This document shows positions 36,473 through 45,254 of a stretch of DNA of 64,000 nucleotides, in pieces. The translations under genes were made by a program, and so were the position numbers. The stretch is from an alpha proteobacterium BAL199 (lineage in GTDB: Bacteria; Pseudomonadota; Alphaproteobacteria; Thalassobaculales; Thalassobaculaceae), in assembly GCA_000171835.1 (NCBI GenBank), contig ABHC01000014.1, forward strand, positions 62,001 through 126,000. Direction: 5' to 3'. The notes under the pieces are model-generated. The model was given only the letters and a program-made list of their open reading frames with translations, did no database searches and was not told where the DNA came from. Position 1 is the first letter of the stretch. Each line of letters starts with the position of its first letter.

Positions 36473-38028
36473 ATGACTGATATTGAGAAATGCAAACGGT
36501 TCATCATTGAGAATCTCAATGATCGGCCGTTGTTCCGGAAATACACACTCAATACTGTATGCCGACCGGAGTTCCAGAATTCGGACGTCAGCTTTCTTCT
36601 GCGTTATGTATTTCAGTGTGCGAAGAGTGACGAGCGCTACTCGTATCTGATTGCCTATCTTGTGCTGTCGAACGGTCGGGATCTAAAGGACGAACTGATC
36701 GAGAAGTCCGAGTCGATGCGGCTGTTCTACCAGGCGTTCCGAAGCTGGATCGTGGAATGCCTGGTTGGCAACGGCCAAGCCATGCCGCCGGTGGTCGATA
36801 CCTTCGGCATGGCGTTCGTGTCCGATGTTCTGGATCGAGCCGAAGGGCATCTGCTCAGCTTGCGGGCGTTTCGCGAAGCGGTGAAAACCTCGGTCCTGCG
36901 AGGCATGGTCGATGCGGTGTTCCGCCGAATGGGAAGCGAGTGGATCCTGTCGCCGAGCTTCGTCGGAAACATCGGGCACTTCGCCTATGCGGCGACGATC
37001 CTGGAGTTGCAGAAGACCAACAAACTAACCGACCAGCCCGTTAAGATCCTGACGAAGCGAACTTCCAACGAGTACATGCGGAAGTTCTTCGCACCGTATC
37101 TCGTGACCCGCCGCCCGGAGGGGGTGCATTACATCGAGATGATCAGCGCGCGTAAGCGCCACTACATGGTGGACGGTCGTTGGGCGACGATCGGCGAGTT
37201 GCTGTCCGAGGCGGTGCAGGTCTGGGCGACTGGGCGACCCTTCGCGTCCATCGACCCGGAAACGCGCGAGCGCGGCGACTTGGAACTGGGGCGCTCGGGG
37301 TTCCGTCTGATGCACCGATCGTCACCCTGCACGTGCGCGAGGCTGGGTACATTCACCATCGCGCGGATTCGGCTAGTCTCCGTGACGCGCATCTGGCCGA
37401 CTACCGTGCCGCGATCGGTGGTTTGGTCGCCGCTGGCAACTATGTGATCCGACTCGGTGACCGCAGCATGACGCCGGCCGAGCCTCAGGTCGGCCTGATC
37501 GACTATCCGTTCACCGACGCGAAGTCGGACTGGATGGACGTCTATCTGGCCAGCCGTTGCCGGTTCCACATTGGTACATCGTCCGGTATGTCGTTCGTGC
37601 CATTGCTGTTCGGCCGTCCGGTGCTGTTCACCAACTGGATCACCATGGCCCACGTCGTGAGCGCGCCGAGCGTGGTGACTCTGCCGAAGTTGCTGCTCGA
37701 TCCGGAGGGTGGTGTGGTGCCGCTGGAGGACTACTGCGGTCGCCACGGCCAGATCTTGGAGCGCGCTGATGCGGTTCTGCACGGCTTGTCGTTTCGCGAC
37801 AACACCCCGGAGGAGCTTGCCGACGCGGTCCGGTTGATGGACCGCCACATTGATCCGTCAACCGGCCGGCTGAACGTTCCTCCTGAGTTGTTCGAAGAGG
37901 TACAGGCGGTGTTCGCTGCTTCGCCTCTAAAGACACGTCCGCAGATCCCGCCCGCCTTCTGGTCCGAGCACTACGCCGATCGGCGATTGTCGAGGTTCAT
38001 GACGGTCGCGGCTCGAACACCAGCTTAG
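36473..38028 (+). CDS. Glycosyltransferase-like protein (TIGR04372-type), copy 1, frameshifted
   Basis: Homologue of the intact protein at 40368. The first frame (36473-37447) is collinear with it through SARKRHYMVDGRWATIGELL and DPETRERGDLEL, then switches. The other frame (to 38028) resumes exactly with LGVPSDAPIVTLHVREAGY, and includes RLGDRSM, DAKSDWMDVYLASRCRFHIG, TSSGMSF and FGRPVLFTNW. The break falls in a GGGG run at 37288-37291; one added base gives 518 residues aligning without gaps at that point. It could be a sequencing error or a genuine null allele. The pattern of nucleotide-sugar-binding RLGD...FMGTSSG-type motifs matches putative glycosyltransferases of the TIGR04372 group. 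The first 60 codons are unusually A/T-rich, and the end overlaps the convergent FkbM gene by 32 bases. Confidence 0.8.
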
Positions 38029-39010
38029 GGTTCGGGTCGCGGGTGTCGGGGCGGACCTCCGTCATATTCGCCAGGGGACGCAGCCCGTCGTCGGTCAACT
38101 GGAAGATCGACCAGCGGTCCCGGTCGAAGGGAGCCAGTAGTTCGTCGGCCCGCCGTCGGTAGATGCCGATCAAGTGCGGGTGAAACTCCACCACGAAGGT
38201 TGTTCGTCCGGCGGCGATGATCCGTCGCGCGCCTTCGAGCACGCCGATTTCGTGGCCCTCTACGTCAATCTTCACAACTCTCGGGAGCAGATGAGGCGCC
38301 AGGAAGAGGTCGTCGAGCGCCATCATCGGTACGAAGTCGTCGATGACAGACCGTGGGTCCTCGCGGCTGGCCTGGACCGTCTGGTCATCGAGTCGGTTTC
38401 CCGGCGTGGCCTCCATTCGCTGGATCATCGACATTCCGGACCGGGTCGACGCACCGACATGCATGGCGCGCATCTGGTCGAAGCCGTTGATCGTCGCAGT
38501 CTGCTCAATCAGCGGAATCAGGTCGCGCTGGATCTCCATCGCGAAGACCGATGCCCCGGTGGTGGCAGCGAACGCGCTGATGTAGCCGACATTGGCGCCG
38601 ACGTCTACGAACACATCGCCGAAGCCGAGGCGAGCCGCCACGAACTCGATCAGGGTCCATTCGTAAAACTGGTCGTATTCGTCGACCATCTTCTTGAATT
38701 CAATTGAACCGAAATCGTTGATCGGGAACAGGATCTTCTGCCCGTTCGGCGCCGTCATGGCCCAGGTTTGGGTTTTCCCGTAACGGGCCATCCGGTGCTG
38801 CAGGGCGTGCAGGATTCGCGTCAGACGTCGGGTGCAATGACGGGAATAGGGTTCGTCCGGCGTTACCATGCCGCGTCGGATGACCTTCGGCAGGGCCGCC
38901 AGTTCTGTCCGCGAGTAGGGGGGCCACCGCGAGCCGAACAGCGCGGCAAAGTCGGCGGGGTCTTCAACGGCTTTGCGGCGCGCTTCGTCGCGCGACTTGA
39001 AGGTAAACAT
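37997..39010 (-). CDS. FkbM-family methyltransferase, copy 2 of the array
   Basis: A 337-residue intact copy. SAM motif VFVDVGANVGYISAFAATTG is at about residues 133-152; the block KIDVEGHEIGVLEGARRII and C-terminus DPRDPNPKLVFEP follow. It is most similar to copy 1 (for example the DFGSIEFKKMVDEYDQFY and DYSSTQFKKMVDGYDQLY segments). The start ATG at 39010 gives MFTFKSRDEARRKAVEDPAD. The last 32 bases overlap the end of the convergent glycosyltransferase-like gene, suggesting that the two have been fixed together as a module. Confidence 0.9.
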   Translation of the reverse strand: MFTFKSRDEARRKAVEDPADFAALFGSRWPPYSRTELAALPKVIRRGMVTPDEPYSRHCTRRLTRILHALQHRMARYGKTQTWAMTAPNGQKILFPINDFGSIEFKKMVDEYDQFYEWTLIEFVAARLGFGDVFVDVGANVGYISAFAATTGASVFAMEIQRDLIPLIEQTATINGFDQMRAMHVGASTRSGMSMIQRMEATPGNRLDDQTVQASREDPRSVIDDFVPMMALDDLFLAPHLLPRVVKIDVEGHEIGVLEGARRIIAAGRTTFVVEFHPHLIGIYRRRADELLAPFDRDRWSIFQLTDDGLRPLANMTEVRPDTRDPNPKLVFEPRPS

Positions 39011-39093
39011 GATCCTCGTCCATCGCTCGATGAGGCGTAGACGGATTATGACAGCCGGACTGCCGTTTCTCTACACATGTTCCCGGAGGCCGA

Positions 39094-40122
39094 TCAATCC
39101 CGTCTGGTGCGAAGCGGTTCGAACACCAGCTTGGGGTTGGGGTCGCGCGGGTCTGGAACCACGTCGGCCATGCCGTCGATCGGGCGCAGGCCGTCGTCGG
39201 TGAGCTGCGAGCGCCGCCACCGTTCGACGGGGAACGGCGCCAGCAGTTGTTCGGCGGTTCCGTCTTACAGGCCGACCAGATGCGGGTGGAACTCGACCGC
39301 GAAGGTCGTGGTCCCGTGCTCGATGATCCGGTGTGCGCCGTCGATTACCGCAATCTCGTGACCCTCGGCGTCGATCTTGACCATGCTCGGCCACAGGCGG
39401 TCGCGACCGAAGGCGTCGTCGAGGGTGATCATCGGCACGAAGTCGTCGGCGATCGACCGCGGATCGTCGCTAGTGATGCTTCGGTTCGCCGAGGTGAAAC
39501 CGGCCCCCGGCGAGGCGTTGATCCGGGGGATGGCACCCAGCCCGGCCCGGCCCGAGGCACCAGCGTGCAGCGGCCGCAGTGTGTCGAAGGCGTTGAGCGT
39601 GGCCAGTTGCTCGATCAGCGGGATCAACTCGCGCTGGAGCTCGATGGCGAAGACCGAGGCGCCCGTCGTGGCCGCGAACGCGCTGATGTAGCCGACATGG
39701 GCGCCGACATCGATGAACACGTCACCGGGGCCGAGGCGCGTAACAACGTACTCGATGAGGGCTTTCTCGTAGTCCTGCCCGTATTCGTCGGCCATTGCCT
39801 TGAAGGCGACCGCTCCCGGCTCGCCCAGGGGGAACAGGATCTCCTGGCCGTTCGGCGCCGTCATGCTCCAGGTTGCGGTCTTGCCGTAGCGGGCGGCCCG
39901 CTTCTTGAAGACCGTGACGACCTGCATCAGCCGCCACAGCCAGGCCCGGTGTCGTATGTCGACCGCGTCGGGCAACGTGGCCGCGCGGCGCAGCGTGGCG
40001 GGAAGGCGTCCGAGATCGGCGCGGGTTCGCGGCGGCCATGCCGAAGCGAGCAGGGCGGAAGCGTCGTCCGGCGCCTCCAGAACCCGCCGCTTCGCGTCCA
40101 ATGATGATTGAGAAATCGGCAT
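39094..40122 (-). pseudogene. FkbM-family methyltransferase, copy 3, with in-frame stop
   Basis: The gene reads 285 residues from MPISQSSLDAKRRVLEAPDD through the SAM motif VFIDVGAHVGYISAFAATTG and KIDAEGHEIAVIDGAHRII to VEFHPHLVGL, where codon 286 is TAA at 39265-39267. The other copies have tyrosine here (HLITLY, HLIGIY), so a TAC or TAT has become TAA. Beyond it the same frame continues for 56 residues (DGTAEQLLAPFPVERW to DPRDPNPKLVFEP) with no further change, so the mutation is recent or a base-calling error. The truncated product would lack only the last fifth and may still fold, since the SAM core is complete. Confidence 0.82.
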
Positions 40123-40367
40123 GGCGTGCTTGATCGATCCTGGTTGGCGGCCGGCGCTGCCGAAACGGTATCATGCGTCTTTCGGGCGGGCGAGCCGACG
40201 GTCTGAAGCGGCCCGACACCGACGTTTGTTTTCCCAGAGTGGCGCTGCGATACTTTGCGTTCCTGTTGTCGGCAGCTGGTTCGCTGAACTCTGCGTTGCC
40301 AACGGGATTTTATGCCGAATCGGAACACCGATGCCTTTGCTCGATCAACCGACCAAGCGAATCGTGA

Positions 40368-41879
40368 ATGAATATTGATAATTTGAAACGCTCAATAATA
40401 TTGAATCTGAGTGATATGCGGTATGTGAAGCGACATTTGCTGTCACTCGTCTTTGAAAGCAAATGCACTCACGCTCATGAAGAGCGGTTTCTGAAATACA
40501 TCTTTCGACTGGCGCATTTTGTGGAGTTCTTTGAATACCTGATCGCCTACGCGATGCTGTCGGGCGGGCGGCGACTGGATCCGGCGCTGATCGGGCGGTC
40601 GCCGCGGGTGCAGGGGTTGTATCCGTTGTTCGCCGAATGGATCGAGCGCTATTTCGTGAACGGGGAAGCCACCCGCCCGCCAGTGAACGAAACCCAGGGC
40701 ATGGCGTTTGTGTCGATGATGCTCGACGGCGCCGAGGCCCACCTGTTGAGCGTCCGGGCCCTGGCCGAGGCCGAGAAGGTTTCGACCGCAAGAGCGATGA
40801 TCGACCGGTTGTTCCAGACCCAGGGCGACGCCTGGATCCTGTCGTCAAACTTCGTCAGCAACATCGGTCATTTTGTCTATGGCGCGACACTGCTGGAACT
40901 GCAGGGGCGCGGCCGGCTGACCCGGCAAACCATGCGGGTGCTGACCGGAACCTCTCGCAACACGTTCATGTTGCAGGCGTTTCAGCCGCATCTGCTGGCC
41001 GAAATGCCGGCCGGCGTGCAGTACGCCGAGATGATCAGCGCCCGCAAACGTCACCGGATGGCAGACGGGCGCTGGGCCACCATGAGCGAGTTGGTGTCCG
41101 AAGCGGCAACGGCCTGGGCGACCGTCCGGCCGTTCGCCGGCGTCGACCCCGAAACCCAGTCGCGCGGCGATGCCGCGTTGGCGGAACTGGGTGTGCCGCC
41201 TGACGCGCCGATCGTCACCCTTCACGTCCGCGAGGCCGGCTACAACGACAACATCGCCGAGGCGATGAGCCTGCGCGACGCTCGGATCGCCGACTACCGC
41301 GACGCGATCGCCGCACTGGTCGGCACCGGTATCCAGGTGGTCCGGCTCGGTGATCGGAGCATGACGCGGGCCGAGTCCCAGGACGGGCTGATCGACTACC
41401 CGTTCACCGACGCGAAGTCGGACTGGATGGACATCTATCTGGCGGCGCGATGCCGGTTCCACATCGGAACCTCGTCCGGCATGTCGTTCGTCCCGCTGAT
41501 GTTCGGCCGACCGGTGCTGTTCACCAACTGGATCACTCTGGCGCACATCGTCTGTTCGCCGAGTGTCGTCACCGTGCCCAAGCTGCTGCTCGACCAACAA
41601 GGCGGTCTCGTGCCGTTGGCGGAGTACTGCGGGCGCCACGGCCATATCCTGGAGCGCAGCGATGCCGCGCTGCACGGGCTGTCGTTCCAGGACAACACGT
41701 CCGAGGACCTGGTCGACGCGGTCCAACTGATGGATCGGCACATTGATCCGGCAACCGGTCGATTGTCGGCGCCGGCCGGGATGTTCGGCGGCCAGCAGGC
41801 GGTGTTCGCGGCATCGCCGCTGAAGACCCGACCGCAGATTCCGCCAGGATTCTGGCGCCGTCACTACGCCGGCCGGTGA
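40368..41879 (+). CDS. Glycosyltransferase-like protein (TIGR04372-type), copy 2, intact
   Basis: A 503-residue soluble protein. The N-terminal half (about residues 1-260) is helical and has no known motif; the C-terminal half is a probable nucleotide-sugar-binding domain with RLGDRSM near residue 326, DAKSDWMDIYLAARCRFHIG, then TSSGMSFVPLMFGRPVLFTN from about 367, the pattern of TIGR04372 putative glycosyltransferases. It is the intact reference for the frameshifted copy at 36473. The first 60 codons are clearly A/T-richer than the rest (ATGAATATTGATAATTTG). It ends 12 bases before the convergent FkbM copy 4. The acceptor and sugar are unknown. Confidence 0.83.
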   Translation: MNIDNLKRSIILNLSDMRYVKRHLLSLVFESKCTHAHEERFLKYIFRLAHFVEFFEYLIAYAMLSGGRRLDPALIGRSPRVQGLYPLFAEWIERYFVNGEATRPPVNETQGMAFVSMMLDGAEAHLLSVRALAEAEKVSTARAMIDRLFQTQGDAWILSSNFVSNIGHFVYGATLLELQGRGRLTRQTMRVLTGTSRNTFMLQAFQPHLLAEMPAGVQYAEMISARKRHRMADGRWATMSELVSEAATAWATVRPFAGVDPETQSRGDAALAELGVPPDAPIVTLHVREAGYNDNIAEAMSLRDARIADYRDAIAALVGTGIQVVRLGDRSMTRAESQDGLIDYPFTDAKSDWMDIYLAARCRFHIGTSSGMSFVPLMFGRPVLFTNWITLAHIVCSPSVVTVPKLLLDQQGGLVPLAEYCGRHGHILERSDAALHGLSFQDNTSEDLVDAVQLMDRHIDPATGRLSAPAGMFGGQQAVFAASPLKTRPQIPPGFWRRHYAGR

Positions 41880-41891
41880 GTTGGTGCGCTG

Positions 41892-42905
41892 TTACCGGGG
41901 GAGCGGTTCGAACACCAGCTTCGGATTGGGATCGCGCGGGTCGGGCGTGACATCGGACATGCGCCGGATCGGCCGCAGGCCCTCGTCGGTGAGTTGCGAG
42001 TACCGCCAGTAGTCTGCCGGAAACGGCGCCAGCAGCTGACTGGCCGTGCCGTTGTAGTTGATGATCAAGTGCGGATGGAACTCGACGACGAAGGTCGTGC
42101 GTCGCTGCTCGATGATCCGGTGCGCGCCGTCGACCACGGCAATCTCGTGACCCTCGACGTCGACCTTGACCATGGCCGGCCACAGGCCGTCCCGGCCGAA
42201 CGCGTCGTCCAGCGTGATGATCGGCACGAAATCCTCGACGATCGAGTCCGGTTCGTCCTGCACGAAGCGCTGCGCGTCGCTTTCGATCTGACCGCCGGGC
42301 GTGGTGTCGGTCCGCGCGATCATCGACAGCCCGGAGCGACGCGACGCGCCGGCGTGCAACGGCCGCAGCGTGTCGAAGGCGTTGATCGCGGCGAGCTGTT
42401 CGATCAGCGGGATCAGTTCGCGTTGGATCTCGATCGCGAAGGCGGCAGCACCGGTGGTGGCGGCGAACGCGCTGATGTAGCCGACATGGGCGCCGACATC
42501 GACGAACACGTCCCCGGGGCGCAATCGCTCGCAGATGAAGTTGATCAGCGTCTTCTCGTAGTCCTTGCCGTACTCGTCGGCCATCGCCTTGAAGGCGACC
42601 GCGCCGGGGTCGTCCAGCGGAAACAGGATTTCCCGGCCGTTCGGCGCCGTCATGCTCCACGTCTTGGAGCGGCAATAACGGCCGGCCTGTTTGCTCAATA
42701 GTCCGGCAAGCTGGGTTAGCCGGGACAGGAAGTAGCGCGGGCCGTCGGCGCCCGGCAGGGTCGCCGCCTGGCACAGAACCCGGGACATGCGTCCGAGGTC
42801 ACTGCGGGCGAAGGGCGGCCAACTTGATGCCATCAACGCGGCCGGATCGGTCGGCGCTTCCACTGCGCGCCGGCGCGCCTCGGCCTTGGACTTGTAGATG
42901 TGCAT
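41892..42905 (-). CDS. FkbM-family methyltransferase, copy 4 of the array
   Basis: A 337-residue protein with SAM motif VFVDVGAHVGYISAFAATTG, the block KVDVEGHEIAVVDGAHRIIE and the C-terminus DPRDPNPKLVFEPLPR. It pairs most closely with copy 3 (DDPGAVAFKAMADEYGKDYE against the same segment in copy 3, GEPGAVAFKAMADEYGQDYE). The start ATG at 42905 gives MHIYKSKAEARRRAVEAPTD; the open frame continues to 43493 but that part is antisense to copy 5 and has no family similarity. It is 86 bases downstream of copy 5 on the same strand, so the two may be co-transcribed. Confidence 0.9.
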   Translation of the reverse strand: MHIYKSKAEARRRAVEAPTDPAALMASSWPPFARSDLGRMSRVLCQAATLPGADGPRYFLSRLTQLAGLLSKQAGRYCRSKTWSMTAPNGREILFPLDDPGAVAFKAMADEYGKDYEKTLINFICERLRPGDVFVDVGAHVGYISAFAATTGAAAFAIEIQRELIPLIEQLAAINAFDTLRPLHAGASRRSGLSMIARTDTTPGGQIESDAQRFVQDEPDSIVEDFVPIITLDDAFGRDGLWPAMVKVDVEGHEIAVVDGAHRIIEQRRTTFVVEFHPHLIINYNGTASQLLAPFPADYWRYSQLTDEGLRPIRRMSDVTPDPRDPNPKLVFEPLPR

Positions 42906-42991
42906 CGACGGCTCCGCCCGTTCAGTCGTTGATCGGGACAGGATACCAGCGGCGGCGCACCGCTGCGAGGCTGTCCCCCAAGGGCGCGCGG

Positions 42992-44014
42992 TTACGTGGC
43001 CGGCGGGCGGAACAACAGCTTGATGTTCTCCAGGTCGGGATCGTGCGCGAAGTTCCGATCGGCCGCCGTTACTGGGCGGGTCGTGCCGTCGTCCTGCAGA
43101 ACGTCGCGCTGCCAGTTCTCGGGAATGCAGGCGAACAGGTCCTCGGCCTTGTGGCCGAAATCGCCGATCAGGTGCGGGTGGAACTCGATCAGGAAGGTGG
43201 TGCGCCCGCCGGCGATCAGCGATTGGGCGCCGCGCAGCGCGTGCACCTCGTAGCCCTCGACGTCGAGCTTCACCAGATCGGGGACCACCGGATCGCGGCC
43301 GAACACGGTGTCGAGCCGCACGCACAGGATCGCGTCGAACAGCGCCTTGCGGTAGGCGTCCGGCGGCGGTGCGGCGATCTCGTCGTTGACGCGCAGGCCC
43401 GGGGTCGGATTGAAGCGCAGGTTGAAGATCAGGCCGTCGTGATTGCCGACGGCGGCGTTGATCACATGCGCTCGGTCCAGCTTGTTGGCCCACAGGTTGC
43501 GCCGGACCTCCAGCAACAGGTCGGGGTGCATCTCGAACGCCACCACGATCGCGCCGGCCGCCGCCAGGATGGTGCTGTAATAGCCGACATGGGCGCCGAC
43601 ATCGGCGATCACCGCGCCGCGCCTGGCTTCGCGGACCATCCAGCGCAGCACGCCGGGCTCATAGTCGCGGCCGCCCTCGCGGACCAGGCCGAGGAACGAC
43701 CGGGACGCATCGGTGGCGACGCTGAACGACAACGGACCGACGCCGTCGACCTGTACGGTCTCGAACGGCCCGGTCTGCGCCACGATGCCGTCGCGGTGGC
43801 TGAAGGTATCCAGGGTCCGCTTCAGCGGGCCGCGGTGCCGTTCCAGCGAGGCGGCGGGGATGCCCAGCACCTGGACCCAGTCCAGCAGCTTGCGCGATCG
43901 GGCGATGTCGATGCGCGACCGGGCAACGCCCAGACAGGCGGCCAGGGCCATGGGGTTGGCCGGCTCCTGTGTCGCCTTGGCGAGGGCGAGAATGGCCGGA
44001 CGGTCGGCGGACAT
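42992..44014 (-). CDS. FkbM-family methyltransferase, divergent copy 5
   Basis: A 340-residue methyltransferase clearly different from the other four. It retains the FkbM fold: SAM motif AVIADVGAHVGYYSTILAAA near residue 134, KLDVEGYEVHALRGAQSLIA and IEFHPHLIGDFGHK. It lacks the WSMTAPNG motif and the DPNPKLVFEP ending of copies 1-4, ending instead IKLLFRPPAT, and its N-terminus is different (SADRPAILALAKATQ). It therefore probably has its own acceptor or entered the array separately. It lies 155 bases upstream, divergently, of the D-carbamoylase gene. Confidence 0.88.
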   Translation of the reverse strand: MSADRPAILALAKATQEPANPMALAACLGVARSRIDIARSRKLLDWVQVLGIPAASLERHRGPLKRTLDTFSHRDGIVAQTGPFETVQVDGVGPLSFSVATDASRSFLGLVREGGRDYEPGVLRWMVREARRGAVIADVGAHVGYYSTILAAAGAIVVAFEMHPDLLLEVRRNLWANKLDRAHVINAAVGNHDGLIFNLRFNPTPGLRVNDEIAAPPPDAYRKALFDAILCVRLDTVFGRDPVVPDLVKLDVEGYEVHALRGAQSLIAGGRTTFLIEFHPHLIGDFGHKAEDLFACIPENWQRDVLQDDGTTRPVTAADRNFAHDPDLENIKLLFRPPAT

Positions 44015-44169
44015 GGGCGGCGGCTCCTCGGGCGCTGCGAACCGGAAAACTATAGTCGACCGATGGCCGTGGGTCTTGGAGCGCGCGTCGTCGGCTTATA
44101 CACTGGCCGGCGAGCCTCGGCGTCCGCCGCAAGGCCCTCCGAATCGAGCCGTCGAACGAGGAATCTGTC

Positions 44170-45117
44170 ATGAGCCGCATCATCAACGTGGGCGCCGCCC
44201 AGCTTGGCCCGATCGCCCCGGACGAAAGTCGGGTCAGCGCCGTCAACCGCATGATCGACCTGCTGAAGCAGGCCAAGGATCGTGGCGTGAAGCTGGTGGT
44301 GTTCCCGGAACTGGCGCTGACCACTTTCTTCCCGCGCTACTACGAGCAGGACATCTCGAAGATGGACCACCACTTCGAGCGCGGCGACATGCCGACGCCG
44401 GAGACCCGTCCACTGTTCGAGAAGGCCAAGGAGTTCGGCATCGGTTTCTACCTCGGATACGCCGAACTGACCGAGGGCGGCCATCGCTTCAACACCTCGA
44501 TCCTGGTGGACGATACCGGCAAGATCGTCGGCAAGTACCGCAAGGTCCACCTGCCCGGCCATTCCGAGTACGACGGCAAACGGCCGTGGCAGCACCTGGA
44601 GAAGCGCTATTTCGAACCCGGCGACCTCGGGTTCAACGTCTGGCGCTCGATGGGCGGCATCATGGGGATGTGCATCTGCAACGACCGGCGCTGGCCGGAG
44701 ACCTACCGGGTGATGTCGCTGAAGGGCGTGGAGATCGTCATGCTCGGCTACAACACCCCGGACGTGAACACCTCGGCACCCGAGCCGAACCATCTGCGGA
44801 TGTTCCACAACCATCTGGTCATGCAGGCCAGCGCCTACCAGAACTCCTGCTTCGTGGTGGCGACCGCCAAGGCCGGCATCGAGGACGGCTGCATGCTGAT
44901 CGGCGGCTCCTGCATCATCCAGCCTTCGGGCGAGATCGTATCGCTCGCCACCACCGTCCAGGACGAGTTGATCACCTCGGCCTGCGACCTCGACCTCGCC
45001 AAGATGGGCAAGGAGACGGTGTTCAACTTCGCCAAGCACCGCCGGATCGAGCACTACGGCATCATCACCAGCCAGACCGGCGTGGTCGAGCCGGCGATGG
45101 ATCGGGCGGCGGAGTAA
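44170..45117 (+). CDS. N-carbamoyl-D-amino acid hydrolase (D-carbamoylase), nitrilase family
   Basis: A 315-residue cytoplasmic amidase of the carbon-nitrogen hydrolase family. The catalytic triad is present: E47 in VVFPELALTTFFP, K125 in KYRKVHLPGH and C170 in GMCICNDRRWPE. The segments FNTSILVDDTGKIVGKYRK and YFEPGDLGF closely match the D-carbamoylase of Agrobacterium-type hydantoin pathways. It releases ammonia and carbon dioxide from N-carbamoyl-D-amino acids, finishing the reaction begun by the D-hydantoinase at 34951. Between them lie the methyltransferase and glycosyltransferase array genes, an arrangement that separates genes usually kept together. The ATG at 44170 follows GAGGAA. Confidence 0.93.
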   Translation: MSRIINVGAAQLGPIAPDESRVSAVNRMIDLLKQAKDRGVKLVVFPELALTTFFPRYYEQDISKMDHHFERGDMPTPETRPLFEKAKEFGIGFYLGYAELTEGGHRFNTSILVDDTGKIVGKYRKVHLPGHSEYDGKRPWQHLEKRYFEPGDLGFNVWRSMGGIMGMCICNDRRWPETYRVMSLKGVEIVMLGYNTPDVNTSAPEPNHLRMFHNHLVMQASAYQNSCFVVATAKAGIEDGCMLIGGSCIIQPSGEIVSLATTVQDELITSACDLDLAKMGKETVFNFAKHRRIEHYGIITSQTGVVEPAMDRAAE

Positions 45118-45254
45118 GGTTGGTCGCCGGCCCTTCGTGGCCGACCTGCGGTCGGCGCCTCAGGACGGTAGAGTTTGATTATATCAACGAATTATCTCTA
45201 TCGACCTGAGGTGCGAGCGCAGCGCGCCACGACGGGTATGAAGCGCAGAGCGGG

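Noticed and set aside
34885-36552. 555-residue minus-strand open frame over the D-hydantoinase gene
   Set aside because: The hydantoinase on the plus strand has all catalytic residues; the antisense frame has no motif and exists because of third-position G/C bias.
42906-43493. N-terminal extension of FkbM copy 4
   Set aside because: The extension is antisense-phase overlap with FkbM copy 5; paralogue alignment puts the start at 42905.
33745-44014. The FkbM/GT array as a CRISPR, phage or defence island
   Set aside because: No integrase, phage structural genes, repeats-spacers or nucleases are seen; all members are enzymes of glycan or methyl transfer type.
45118-45146. Possible terminator hairpin after the D-carbamoylase gene
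   Set aside because: GGTCG and CGACC can pair, but the stem is bulged and no T-run follows, so it is too weak to report.
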